Shown here in pieces: positions 11,860-25,038 of a stretch of DNA of 64,000 bases; within the stretch, counting starts at the first letter, position 1; every line of letters starts with the position of its first letter. The stretch comes from Dryas octopetala (taxonomy: Eukaryota; Streptophyta; Magnoliopsida; Rosales; Rosaceae): the NCBI GenBank assembly GCA_963921425.1, contig OY992834.1, positions 18,923,923-18,987,922 of the forward strand, given 5' to 3'. The position numbers and the translations under genes are program-made. The notes beneath the pieces were generated by a model that was not told the DNA's origin, did not search any database, and worked only from the letters and a program-made list of their open reading frames with translations.

Positions 11860-14800
11860 TAGCATTTTTCTCTTCCAGTTCTCTCACTTTGTATTCTGGT
11901 AATGAAATTTTTTTGTTGGGGATCATTTCACCTTGCATTCTGCTGGCACTTTTATCTTATGAGTTTAATTGTCTGTTTTCATTCATCCTAATCTAGCGAG
12001 TGAAAACAAAATGACTCACCAATTGGAACTCACCAACAAACCATATAAAAGACTATGAATTAGAACAAGTGACCATATAACTGATGAAGGACTCAATCAA
12101 CTCCCAAACATATATTAAGTGAAGCATATATATCACAATTATATTTTCCAAACCTTTCACTTTTCTCATGCAAATTTTGATTCTTCAACTTTAAATCCAT
12201 GTTCTCATCTTGTAGTTCCTTCAGACTCTTTAAAAGTTTTATGTATGATGACGTCTCTTTTTCATAATCAAGTGCAATATCAAATAGTTGTTTCACTTTC
12301 AGCTCATGAACATGAAAATCATTATTTCTCCAGTTAATGATTTCATGTCGAGGTTTCCAATTCTTATTGTGCTTCATAGTTTGCTCTATGTGAGTCTCCA
12401 TGAGCTTCACTATTTTCTCATATATGTCATCAATTTTTTCAAATTCCTCAACGGTAGTATGTCTCCACCACTTTCACTTCCTTCTTTTCCCTATTCATTT
12501 AATTTCTCTTTCTGCAAAATTTGAATAAATAAAAAAACAGATTTACTGAGAACTTAAAATCCACATATAATAATGCAATCACTCGTATCACTTAGAACTC
12601 ATCAATGTCACGGTCACATATATGTTTACTCATATGTGATTGTGACATAAAACTTGTATAATTACGAATAGCAGTCATAGTTTCTGAACAATAGTCACAA
12701 TTTCTAAACAAAAGTCAGAGTTTCTAAACAATAGTCACGATTTTTGAACAATAGTCACAATCTAGAGAATCCCCAGTTAAAGAGATGTCATTTGATTCCA
12801 AGCATAAATGTTGTAGAAGATTACTATTATCACTCTAATTCAAATTTCAAAATCCCTTTAAATAAGAGGAAATATACATATGTGGTTTGAGGTTGGTTTC
12901 TATAGGTATGTAGCTCTTAGAAACTTAACTAAATAGGTAGTTAATTTTAGATTAGTCATATAAAGTTAAATATACATTACCATGTTTGTTATTTTTTCTT
13001 CTATTGCACTGTCATCACTGTCTTGATTATTAGAATTTTCACCTAATTGTCCACCATCATTTTTGTCAAAATCTTCATCATCATATCCATCTGATTCCCC
13101 ATTATGTTTTTCATCACTATCTTCTGCATGACTTTTTCTTGTTTCTTTTCCTTTTTTATTTAATTTATCATTCAGCAGAATTTAATAAAATAATGAAAAG
13201 TTAATACTTAATGAAACTAATGTAAATTAGAAAACAAAACTCATATTTGAAAAATAAAGCCAAACTCATATATGTGACTGACATAAAACTTGTATGTTTA
13301 TGAATAGAAGTCACAGCTTCACATTCTTCTAGTTGGTTTATATGTGAATTTTGAGGGTAAATTCTATTATTAACCAATTGTCTTACCGTCATTCTCATTC
13401 ACTAAGAACTTTTTCTATTAACTAACCTAACTTTGTGTAGATAACACTCAGAACTCAAGCAAGCATTGATATATATAATGAAACTATGAGTTTAATATTA
13501 TAAGATCATATTTCCCTAATATACATTACAAACTTAATTAAATGTGTAGTTAAAGTTAAATATACATTACCCGCTTGCTAATTTTTCTTCTCTTGTATTG
13601 TCATCATTGTCTTGATTATCAGAGTTATCACCTAAATGTTCACCATCATGTCTCTCAAAATCATCATCATTGTGTCCATCTTGATCAGAATCTTCATCAG
13701 TATATGTGTCTTATTCTCCATTATTGTCATCAGAATCACCATATTCTTCATAACTTTCAAAAGAAGTGTCATCATTTTGGTTTTCAAGGATCGAATACTG
13801 CCAATTGTTGTTAAATATACATATTAATATTTAGTGAATAAAATTTGAACTTCAAATAGTAATGAGTTTTATGAAATTACTACTATTGCTTTATCATTGT
13901 AAATATCAAGACTTAGAGTGCAAACTTGGCACACTCCACTTCACAAAATTTGGTATCTTCTTTTCAGGTCCTGGAATTGTGTTCATTTTTCCAATTTCAG
14001 TCTTTTGACATATTATGTATTGCATATTTAAAAAAAATACAATTATTATAAAAAAAAAATTAAAACTGTGACTAATTGTTAGTTTATGATGGTGTGACTT
14101 ACCAATATCAGTACAACACAAACATTAACATTTCTAAGAGCTTGTTCTCTTGATTTTCTTCTTTTTTCCTTACTTCTCATTGATTTGTAAAGATAATTTT
14201 GAACGCTTTCGCCCAAGATTATATTGAAAGTTAGCTTAAATTCTCACAATACTTCATTGGTTTCCAATGTATAGTTTGACTTGAGTTTTTGAAAATAACT
14301 TGGTTGAATAAGATGCACAAAATCAATCTGACAACATCCTTGTCATAATCTTCATCATCACCGGCCTTCTCTGTTTTTTTTTTTTGTACTTTGCTTTTTC
14401 ATCTTTTGTTGTTGTTCTCACCTTCTTCCTTTGTGTTTTGTGTTTTATGGCATGATCAAATGCATCTTGAAGTACAATATACAACGTGACAAGAGTTGGT
14501 CTTTTAGTTGACTTAAAATATCTGTCAAGAAATGATGACTCGTGTCTCTTTTCAGATATAAGCTTTGGTAGTTTTCCCTTTACAAGTAGGCCAAATATGG
14601 TAGAGACATCTTTTGCTTTAATCTTCAAATGTTTCTTTTGAAAGCGAAAACTGTTTGTTTGTGCATCAAAAGATTTTAATAACCTTTTAATATCTGCATC
14701 TGACTTTCACAAAATTTTCTTGTTCATCAAGCCATTGTAAAATGGGCTTATAAAACTCCAAAATGGTGTCTCTTTCAACACTTTAATCTACCTTCCTGTT

Positions 14801-15018
14801 AACTTTTACTTGATTGCATCCATTTTTTTTAAAAAAGAGACCATGTTACATCTAAATTGTCTAAAAGAAGGTCTTCTCCTTACGATATTTATATCTTTAC
14901 TTTTCCTTCTTTTTCTTTTCAGTTCGGTTATTTTTCTTTTTGCCATTTTCACACATGAAAAACAATATTTCACTAAATTTAAAAGAAAATATACATATGC
15001 TAAACATATTAGATTCAA
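11860..15018 (-). pseudogene. Decayed multi-exon gene, PMD/Ulp1-transposon-associated type
   Basis: Minus-strand exon-like blocks run 5' to 3' as follows. 15018-14806 holds a basic segment beginning MAKRKITELKRKRRK. 14640-14323 has SFRFQKKHLKIKAKDVSTIFGLLVKGK, resembling the F-x-[FL]-x5-L-x-I-x2-x-DV-x2-I-[FL]-GL pattern of plant-mobile-domain/Ulp1 transposon proteins. 14020-13910 has GPEKKIPNFVKWS. 13800-13571 and 13160-12981 are two homologous Asp/Glu-rich exons. 12500-12093 is a coiled-coil segment (YIKLLKSLKELQDENMDLKLKNQNL). 11950-11866 ends with KVRELEEKNAKV. In-frame stops occur between 14806 and 14640 and inside the first acidic exon, so the gene looks broken. No Ulp1 protease domain is visible. 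The family assignment is inference from motif shape. Confidence 0.4.
12673..12761. repeat. 20-bp tandem repeat, 4.5 copies
   Basis: Units of the form AGTCACAATTTCTAAACAAT start at 12673, 12693, 12713 and 12733, with a partial unit to 12761. Copies differ from one another at one to several bases. The array sits in an intron-like gap between the coiled-coil block and an acidic exon of the decayed gene. Confidence 0.85.
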
Positions 15019-15049
15019 TCTGTAAAGTAAAACTAAAGATGAACCATAT

Positions 15050-16254
15050 CAGCTTACCACATCTATCACATTAATATAATAAGTGTTCAATCACAGATAA
15101 TTGATGTTCAATTATGATAGAGACCAAATACTTTAAGATTTAGGTTCTAAATAAGCATCTACAATGCTTTAAATTGTGATAAATCTATAATGAAAAGTAT
15201 GATATGATAAATCTTCAAAACTAAATTTGGATTTTCATTGTCAGTCACAAATTTAGGATTGGCTTTTAATACACCTAATTATGCCGATTTGGGTTTGGTT
15301 TTTACATGTCAGTCACAATTATGTATTTGTTATTATTAGTCACCTATTAGATTCAATCTCTACGTTATAACTAAAGCTGAACCATTTGCTTGCAGTGCAA
15401 ATGTTCAAATGTGTGATTGTCATGCATCTACAATGCTTTAAATTATGACAATAATCACAACACTTATATTGATTAAGAAACAAAACTCATATTAATTAAA
15501 CAACCATAAAAATAAAGAAATTAACCTTTAAGCCGTATGTTTATTAAGATTTCAAGTGGTCTTTAAGGAAATACCTAAATCAAATGCAAAAAGTGTAAAT
15601 TAGAAAAGAAAACTCATATCAGACAAAAGAAAGAAAATTCATATTTCAAGATTAACATTGGTCAAAAAATGAGAACGATCAAGTTATTTTGAAAAAATTA
15701 AAAATGCTAAGATTGACCGGATTTTGATAGAGAAATAAAATAAAAATTATTTATTATATGTTGAGTTATTTTCAAGCGATAATGGCCTTTGAAATAAAGT
15801 GTCTTTCTAAAATGAAAACAATCGATTACTTTTGAGAAACACTTAAAAGATGGTATAGACAGAGTTATTCATAAAAGTTAGACCAAAATATTTGATTATT
15901 AATAAATTCGGTCTAGGCTGGAATTTGAGGTTCTAACACCATTTTCAAACCAATTTAAGGCCAAATTTTTGTGAAATTAAGCGGCCTCACTCATTTAAGT
16001 GAAAAAAAGGTGCAAGAATTAAAAACAATCAAATTCATTCAAGATTGAATTTTGCCCCAGAGATAGAAGTCACCTAAAGCCCAAATTTCACTCAAAGGTT
16101 GACCGTAATTCATCACTCGAAGTTTGAATTTAAGTCACACAAGGAAATCATCTTGTATTAAATGTCATGATCAATGCCAACAATGTCAATCCTCAACTTG
16201 ATCATTGTTCCATTAGTGATCGGGAATTGATTATAATTATTGAGTGATTCCAAA
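15050..16254. other. AT-rich intergenic DNA
   Basis: No gene is seen. The phrase GCATCTACAATGCTTTAAATT occurs at about 15156 and again at 15424, which indicates an old short duplication upstream of the decayed gene. Confidence 0.5.
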
Positions 16255-19106
16255 TGTCACGCCCCAAAACCCCGACACGTATCTTAAGGTTCCCAAGAGT
16301 ACAACACTCACTCGACAGAGCATTGTAAACTCAAGTTTCTTAAAATACGTTAGGCTCTTTATTTAAAACTGAGTTGGATCAAAGATAAATAAGTAGCGGA
16401 AATTAAAATTTTTCTTATTTTAAAACTTGATAAACAAATATTAAAAGAATGCAACCTCATAAATATTTAAATTGTTAATGAACTAATGAAAACAAATGAT
16501 TTACAAATCGAATACCAAAATAAAAAGAATAACATTAAACTTCTAGCTTTCCCACTGCCACTGCCATGTCATCCTCACGCCACCTCCTCAGTTTAGCATT
16601 CTGCAAAACAAACCCCTGCACTGTAGAATAGTGCAGTGGGTCACATGAAAAACCCGGTAAGTTATGAAGCTCGTATGGGTAAAACCAATTCATGCACAAA
16701 TGAAATCGATTCAACATGACACTCAGTCACAGTAATAACCACCAAGAATATCATAAGCCACTATACAAATAAATTTCATATTCAAGCACCTTGGGAATTT
16801 CATTTTTGTAAATCAACACTCAAGTCTTCACAAATAAGATAGTGGCAATCATCAAGACATATTTCACATTCAGCATATATATATATATTCAATGCTGATA
16901 ATTAACCATCAAAAAATACAATAGTGAGCAATTAATGGCACCTCAAATCACATGACAGTTCACGCACATATACAAGGCGTACTTGGATTTGTTGAGGTAG
17001 AATTAGAGTGCTTGTATCACCAAGGCACTAACAACCCGAGCCCAAATGGGTCCAATGAGATCTTATTCTCTCAAATATCATCCAACGACTGATATCCAAT
17101 GTGGCCAACTACCATTTCTCAAACCATCAGTAAAAACTGAACCGGTCGCGAAAGTATCCTTTACACTAGTTATACCGCCTAGACTAGACTTCCTCTTAAG
17201 ACAATCGATCTAGTCTGTCCGTATAACCCCTCCGGAGGTTAGGAGATCGAAACTCAAGGTCATCATAACGTGACCCCTTATTCTCAGGTCATTAACTGAT
17301 CCCATCATTACTCGATAAATCAAACCGTCTCTTGGCTAAAAGGCCTACCAAACTGGACCACGGCCCAACTGGTCCATCAATCTATATTTCGACTGCCAAT
17401 CGGCTATCAAGAACACAATCATAACAAATAATTTTCAAACAGACAATTATTATCGTCTTTACCGAATAACTATTAAATCAAATTATGGTATCCGATTATA
17501 AGATACAGTAGGGTCACACATCAAGCAAACAAGAACTTACGTGAAGTCTTTAGAGTGTGCTGTAGTTCATTACAATTAATTAACAGTACACCAAATAACC
17601 CTTTTTATTAATTCAGTTATTAAGTGTCTTATCCAATACTCTTTCCAACTCACACTCCAAAATAAGGTATACACTAGAGGCACTTGCCCTGAGAATACTT
17701 AAAACCTTAACGCCCGTTGCGAGTGTGTTAAAACCCCAACACTCCCAAAACAAGTACATTATGCATCCAAATTTTGGAATCCAAAAAGTATTTCATCCTT
17801 AATTAACTTTATCTTGCAAGCCTTATTAAAATTGATTGCTTGCCTTTCATTAAATAGATTAAGAAACCTCAACATTTATCACCCTCGAAATGAGGAATTC
17901 AATTATATAATTCACCCACGGTTTGCAATGCAATCAGTCAAATGCCCAAAATAATGACCAATATCATCACATATAGAAAACTGCTCAAAAGAGCATAACC
18001 AGAAATTTATCATGCCATCACATCCAATTCACATACCGTTCAATTATGATATTATTTCATTAACATATATGATTCACCATTCGGATAACAATAATACAAT
18101 TCATCATGCGACTTGAAAAAAAAAAAAGTTAAATGCCAAATCAATGGCCAATATTAATACATACATAAAATGGCTCAAACGAGCTTTCATCTAATATTCT
18201 TTACCTCTCACAATCCAAAACAAAGTATGCATCAGAGGCACTTGCCTTGAGAATACTTGAGACCTCAACGTCCGTAGCGAGTTTGTTAAAATATCAAATA
18301 ATCCCAAAGCAAGTCCTCTATGCATCTAAATTTCAGAGTTCGAGAGCTCTCTACGTGTTCACTTCAATTAACACAACATGTCGTAATTAATCTTACTGAC
18401 TCAATAAGAATGCATCACAAAACAAATATTCCAGTGCTTGAATAATAATTAGCATGAATACAATTAATAACTCCAACTGAGTTAAATCACCTATTCGGGT
18501 AAGCATTCACTCAATACACGCATTATTTGATCATATACAATTCATCAAAACATAGAGGTCAAGGCAAGATGTTACCCACCTAAGTTCCGAGCAGATACTC
18601 TAGTTCGCTCGTACTACACCACCAGCTCATAAGATCGACAGTTAAACGAACCGTTCCTTGAGGGTCATGTAAAATGACCATTTTGCCCTTGTAAACAAAC
18701 ACAAGATAATGAATTAACAGAAATTCTAACCAAGTTGAAAGCACAAAGGAATAACGATGTGGACAAGTCAAATGGACTCTAACCTTTTCTGGTGTTATCC
18801 GATTCACACCTCGGAATAGGTTTCCCGTTTGAAAATCAAGAATACCTGTTTCGTATATGGACTATGAAATGACCGAAACGCCCTTAGATTCAACCGAGGA
18901 TATCGAGTTACTTTCTAGGGATACTCTTGTTCCAATCTAATCTGAATGCAATGGATTAGGTTAAATTAAAAGAACGAGGTTAGACCCATTCGAAAATCTA
19001 TAACATGAGATTCAGTAGCAAATGACCAAAATACCCTTTTGATTAAACGGGGGTCTAAGTTCACTTCTCGGGTACCACTCCAGGGATTAAACGAATTGGG
19101 TTTAAC
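16255..19106 (-). mobile_element. Old gypsy-type LTR sequence, interrupted by later insertions
   Basis: The segment opens with TGTCACGCCCCAAAACCCC, the same end motif (minus-strand LTR 3' end) as the LTRs at 21104 and 30208. It also shares with them a block starting TACCGCCTAGACT (17173 here, 21873 and 30976 there). It lacks gag or pol. Two diverged copies of a roughly 160-bp block (about 17630-17790 and 18190-18350) contain GAGGCACTTGCC and GAGAATACTT. The sequence appears to resume after the hAT element (20735-21098) and after the gypsy derivative (32813-33229), so all three pieces may be one ancient LTR-derived block. The other end was not located. Confidence 0.5.
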
Positions 19107-20726
19107 TAGGCCTCACCAAAAAGCCCAAGGCCCGAAGCCCACCCGGCCCATTAGGCCCGAAGCCCGATTTGGCCCGAAAATTGGGCCGGCCCGGCCCGGC
19201 CCGAAAGTTTCTTGGGTTGGACTTGGGCCATCCCCTTGAAGCCCATGGGCCGCCCGAAGCCCGCCCGTTTAGGCCCGCCCAAAGCCCGGCCCAAAGCCCG
19301 ACCCAAAGCCCAATTTGGAAATCATAACATATTTAATAGGTTTTTTGTTTGTTTACTATAATAAATTATTAATATGCTTATTAAGTTATTATATAATACT
19401 ATAATGTTAGTAAATAGTAATAGTGTAAACTATGTAATACCATAAATAATAAAGTAATAAACTTTTAAAATTATATACAACATTACAAGTATAATAAAAT
19501 ATAAATGTATATGTGTATATACAACTTTTATAATACAAGTATAATTAAAGTTATTAAACCACAATTGTCATTTCATTAATTAAACGATCTGAACCGTTCA
19601 TTTTCTATTTTCATAGTCAAAGATCATCCTTACAAAAAATCGGCTAAATCGGAATTCATCTACCCATTCGATTATCATTAGAAAAACCACGATCGTTCAT
19701 TAATTCGACCACCGTTACATTTAGAAAAATCACTTTTACATTTTCGATTAAGCTAATTTTTTGCAAGAATTCTCTTTGAGTGGAGAACTAAAACTTGAAC
19801 GGTTCGGATCGTTGAAAACAAGATCGATATGTGAGCTTCTACATATAAATACACTTGAAGAGTATAATTCTAATAATTTTCCCGTTGAAACCTTATTGTT
19901 TCCATAATTATGAAGACCACAACGTGATTTCAACAATCTGACATGTTCATTTTCTATATTCATAGTCAAAGATCATCAGTACAAAAAATCAGCTAAATCG
20001 AAATTCATCTACCCATTCGATGATCATTAGAAAAACCACGATCGTTCATTAATTTGACCACCATTATGTCACTTTTACATCTCCGATTGAGCTAATTTTT
20101 TGCACAAATTATCTTTGAGTGAGGAACTAAAATTTGAACGGTTTGGATCGTTGACAACACAATTGCATCGTTTGTTTATAAAAATATGTAATAAAATATA
20201 TAATAATATATATGTACATTTATGTTTTATTATAGTTGTAATGTTGTATATAATTTTAAAAGTTTATTATTTATGGTATCACTATTACTAACATAATAGT
20301 ATTATATAATAACTTAATAAGTATATTAATAATTTATTGAAGTAAATAAACGAAAGAGCTATTAAATATGTTATGATTCACAAACTTGACAAATAAACTA
20401 GTCAGCTCAGTTGGTTGAGAGTTGAAGCTTGTTATGTGAGGTCTCATGTTCAAATCACAATATAGCCAAAATCCTTTTTTTTTTTTGAAGATATATATGT
20501 GTCTAAATAGGCTTTGGGCCCATTTTGGGCCGCCCGTTCGGGCCTAGCCCGGCCCGGCCCTCCAAGCCCGCAAGCCAAAGCCCGATGGGCGGGCCTTGGG
20601 CTTGTGTATTAAAGCTCAAGCCCGGCCCGGCCCGGCCCGAAAGCCCTATTGGGCTTCTATAATTCAAGCCCGAGCCCGGCCCGAACCCAAAAAATTTGGG
20701 CCGGGCTGGCCCATTGCCGACCCCTA
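19107..20726. mobile_element. Non-autonomous hAT element, 8-bp target duplication
   Basis: The element is flanked by the 8-bp duplication GGTTTAAC (19099-19106 and 20727-20734). Its ends read TAGGCCTCACC on the left and, inverted, TAGGGGTCGGC on the right. These resemble the TAGGGGTG-type ends of plant hAT elements. Both termini are extremely GGCCC/GGGCC-rich (19110-19315 and 20512-20712), and the next ~170 bp of each arm are also inverse copies (about 19335-19510 with 20180-20370). The centre holds a ~220-bp direct duplication (19585-19810 and 19940-20160). No transposase frame is present. A related, left-truncated copy starts at about 63512. Confidence 0.85.
20397..20460 (+). repeat. tRNA-like (SINE-type) segment inside the hAT element
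   Basis: ACTAGTCAGCTCAGTTGGTTGAG resembles a tRNA 5' half with an A box (AGCTCAGTTGGT). About 30 bp later GGTCTCATGTTCAAATC resembles a B box (GTTCAAATC). The same segment is at the same place in the second hAT copy (63696-63760). It does not fold into a full cloverleaf with an acceptor stem, so I do not call a tRNA gene. Confidence 0.5.
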
Positions 20727-23345
20727 GGTTTAACAAGTGAATAGGGTCGATTTTGTTCGTGAATTGTTTAATTAGGGTTTCAAATTCGGTTTAGTGAACC
20801 ATAAACGAAACAACTTCAGATTAAAGATTTCTGAGCCAACGTAACTGTTCAAGACAACAAACCCACACCAATACAACCAAGATTCACACAAATTATGAAC
20901 ATGGCTATGGAATGGCCGAAACAAGCGGCAGCTGCCACACACAATGGTTGTCTAACCTGTTTCAATACAGCAAAACACAACAACAATCAAAACATAGCTG
21001 AGAACTGACTTCTGGAGCTTCAAAAAGGCAAAACAAAGGCAACAAACATCCAAACCGTTGCCACAAGTGGCGGAGCTCATGGTGGCAGTGGCATCAGTGT
21101 ACCTGTCACGCCCCGAAACCCAGGTACGTAACAGAGGCACCTATCTTGAGAATACCTGAGACTACAACAACCAATCCCCCGGTGTTATAATCCCAAATAT
21201 CCACAAAATATGTTAAGCCTTTTGGTTTAGTAAAAATGGGTTGGATCAGAGTGCTTGAGTTTGCAGCGGAAAGTTTATTCATAAATAATTAATTCATAAT
21301 TAAACCAACTCTCGGAGCTACTATTGTTTAGAGTAACTTCAAAGAAACTGTTTATATAGACTCGATAATTCAAAAGTAGACAACCCAATGACTCAGTGTA
21401 TATACAAGATATGACCAAGGGTATATAAAGATAGTAAAAGGACACCAAGGACCTGCCCAAGGAAATATATTGACTAAACAGGAACACAGAAGTTGACAAG
21501 CTCGAGACCGCACCACCACCCCCTTAATTGAGGCCGTCAAAGTCCACACGCGCAGCACCTGAGAGGGAGAAAAACAACAATGTAGGGGTGAGCATCACAT
21601 ACGTTCATTGCTCCCCCTCAGGGAACTCCCTGCTAGGTTTGAAAAATAGTTTGAGATAATTTAAAATCAAATGCACAACACAAACCAGTTGTCAAGCTTT
21701 GTAAAACGAGTAGCATGCTCATACAATTTTCAAAATACAGTTTTCCGGGCCCAATTTCGGAATTATACCTGTTGACCAGCCGTTAGGGCTAACTACCCTC
21801 TCACAAAAACATAACAAAGTCCTGCAGTCATTTGACCGGGACAGGGTAGAGAAAGTGGCCATTTCATGGTTATACCGCCTAGACTGGCCTCCCAAGAAGG
21901 ACAATCGACCAGTCCGTCCGTACAACCCCTCATGAGGTTTTGGGGATCGAAACCCAGGGTCTACCGTAAGGGACCTTTCACTCTCAAGTCAAACACAATA
22001 ACAATCTCACGAGAATATGCATAACAGTCATCATTCTCATCATCATAAAACCAAGCAGATATGCCAATCAAAAACATGCATCTTTATCACACAGTATTTA
22101 TTATATAGTACATGCAGGAAATCCACTAGTCAGAGTGTGTTGTCCCCCTACCTAGCGTCCAAAGCTTTTGCTTGTTTTCGAGTACAAATCACAATTTGCC
22201 ACGTCGCAACGATCTCCTTTAGGTAACTGGAGTTCATAGTTTGACAACAACTGGTGTTAAAAACGGTCTTCACGTAAATCGATGACCTTGTTTGTTAAGA
22301 CCAGGTATAATTCAGAGGTTTGGCACTAGCGTAACTGCTAGGCTTCTCTGAATTCTTAATCCGATATGACCTTGCACCCCGAGGCAAACAGTCATGTCAG
22401 ACCGTGTGGTTTCTATATCTATTTTAATTTATTGTCGAGGAGGTTGATCAGATATGAACCTACAACGTGACCAGGTCAGTGCATGGGGAAACTGAGGGAG
22501 CTCTGGCTCAGTGCCCAACGCCTGTATGCTCATGGACTGACCTTAGTCATCACGTTATTTGGTTACCACTGATATGACCTCAATATTTATTAAGTTCATT
22601 TGATAACAACAGTTAACAGCGTTCCGTCTATAAGGCCTACTACTATGCAGCCGGAATGTGTGACCCAAAACCCATTTTGGGTCACAAATGGGTCACACCT
22701 TAACACTATGGGCCGGAAAATGTGACCCAAAAGAGGGTGTAACCCAAAGTGTAACCCAAAAGAGGGTTTCAGTGTGGGCCATTTTGTGTGTGACCCAAAA
22801 TCAGCAACTCAGCCCACGTGAAGAGAGAGAAGCAAAAGCTGGGCAAAAAGCTAGGTGGGCCCCGCGCCTGTTGCTGCTGACGCACGCCTGCTGCTGCTGA
22901 CGCAAGTGTCGGCTGACGCCTGGCTTCCTCGGTTGCAGCGCCTGGCTTCCTCGGCTGTTGACGCGTGGCGGGCTAGTTTGGTCACCAACGGTCCAGATGA
23001 GATGACCGTTGATGATCAACGGCTGCTGCGGCTTGTAATTTTTTTTTTTTTTTTAGATGGGCCGGAAATGGATCAAAGGCTGAGATTAATGGACCGTTGA
23101 TAATCAACGGTCCAGATCGGCCATATCCTTTTTTTTTTTTAACAAATATTTAATAAATCATTTAAAATAGATATAATATCCGAAAAATTGCCAAAAAATT
23201 TCAAAAAAATTTTAAAAAATTCCCCAAACCCTCCAACAGCTATATTTTCAAATGGGTCTATATATATCACACAACACTCATATGGTTTCATCACAATTTA
23301 CAACCTTTGTTTACCAAATTTACACAAATTTTTTTTTTCTTTGTC

Positions 23346-24671
23346 ATGGCTCCAAGAGGAAGTGCTTGGGTGGTAGCTGAAGATGAAGCCCTAGTGATGG
23401 CATACCTAGAGAGGTCTCCCGACGGTTGTCTTGGTGCCCAAAATAGAACCGCCATGCTTTGGGAACAAATTTATCAAATTTTCAAGCGTAACATGGGGGG
23501 TGAAACAATTCGTAAGGTTGGCAGTGTTAAAGCACGATTCAAAGATATTGCGCGTGATTGCAACAAATTTTATGCTTGCTTATTGGAGGCCGAGCGAATG
23601 CGTGCAAACGGTGCAAATGATGCCAATGTGGTAAGTTTTTATGCATTTATATATTTGCATGATTATTTTTTGTTTTATCCAATTATCAAGCATATTTATA
23701 TATTTGTATAATTATTATATGTTTTGTTTATAAATGAAGCATATTTATATAATGGTATTACTATTTTATTGTTTTGTATATGTATCAAACATATTTATAT
23801 ATCTGTATGATTATTTTTGGTTGTGTTTATAAATGTAGCATATTTATATAATGATATTATTATATTGTATTTGTTTATCTATCAAGCATATTTATATATT
23901 TGTATGATTATGGTTTTTGTTTTGTTTATAAATGTAGCAAATTTACTATTTATTTAAGTTATGTTTGCATTTCCACAAGAAAATTTATATATTTTAATTT
24001 TTATTTTATTATTGTAGTTTACGCAAGCACTTAAAGGCTTTCGAAACAAGACTGGATTCAAGTTTCCATGGGTGCACATTTGGGAAAAAATAAAGGAAAG
24101 TGCAAAGTATGCTGCGGTTCATGCTCCTGTTCGGGTTAGTGATTCAGAGACCCCCGCCACCGACGATGCCGACACTCCCGCCGATGATGATCCCGAGGAG
24201 ACCGATCCAGTCATACCACTTGGCGAGGACGAAAACCCACCACCATTCCAACCAATAGGTTCCTCGCGGCCAAGGCCACTAGGGAGAAACCATGCAAAAC
24301 GGGCCAAGGCAGCCGAGCCCGTCCAAACTCATATGGTTGAGGCAGTAGATCATTATAATGAAAATTCAAGGATTTTCATACAAACGAGACTTGACAGAGA
24401 GCGTGCAAGGAGTGAAAGAGACGCCGCAAAGGAAGCAAGAGAAAGGATGAGGATCGAGAGGCAGCTAGAATGGGAAGAACAAAATATTATGGGCCAAGAA
24501 CTCTCCAAAATGAATGATGGGCAACGGATGTATTGGGAGCAAAAGATGGCTGAAGTCATTGCAAGGAGGCAAATGCGTGCTGACCACCATTCGGAGTGCA
24601 CTCCATCTGGATACTACCCGGATCTTTCCAACCTCAATCACTCAAACCAGGGGTACCCGCCTAATAATTAG
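23346..24671 (+). CDS. Harbinger ORF1: Myb/SANT-like, NAM-associated type protein
   Basis: The two exons are 23346-23630 and 24018-24671, joined by GT-AG in phase 0, giving 312 residues. The ATG at 23346 starts MAPRGSAWVVAEDEAL, typical of the Trp-containing first helix of Myb/SANT-like DNA-binding domains. KVGSVKARFKDIARDCNKFY and, after the intron, GFKFPWVHIWEKIK continue the domain. The C-terminal half (residues about 190-290) is a charged helix rich in Arg and Glu, as in NAM-associated C-terminal domains. In this superfamily the ORF1 product binds subterminal DNA and helps bring the transposase to it. A TATA-like TATATATATC lies about 80 bp upstream. The intron (23631-24017) holds four to five degenerate copies of an AT-rich unit containing GCATATTTATATA. 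Confidence 0.88.
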
Positions 24672-25038
24672 AATTAGACCTTGCTCTTTAATTGTGTTTT
24701 TTAGTTTGAATGTTAATCTTGTTTTAAATTATGTTTGCTCTTTAATTGTATCCTTTAATTTGAACGTCAATCTTGTTTTAAGTCATGGTTTGCTATTTAT
24801 TCAATTCATGTTTGCATTTCCACCCAACATTGGATTCTCCCTTATTAACCACAGACTGATGCATGCTTTACAGTAGATAAGACTGATGCATGAAATGACT
24901 ACACCATCATAAAGCAAATGAATGTGGACCATTCATTCCTTATCTCAAATGCAAGTGGTTTCAGTATAAATACCACTATATTTACCATGTTACACTCAAT
25001 CTTATTTCAGGATCATTTCTCATTCCATAAACACCCAA

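Noticed and set aside
20397..20460. A tRNA gene
   Set aside because: A- and B-box-like words are present, but an acceptor stem and a full cloverleaf are not.
21275..22226. Several short frames repeated at 30378-31329
   Set aside because: They occur in both LTRs because the LTRs are copies. They carry no domains.
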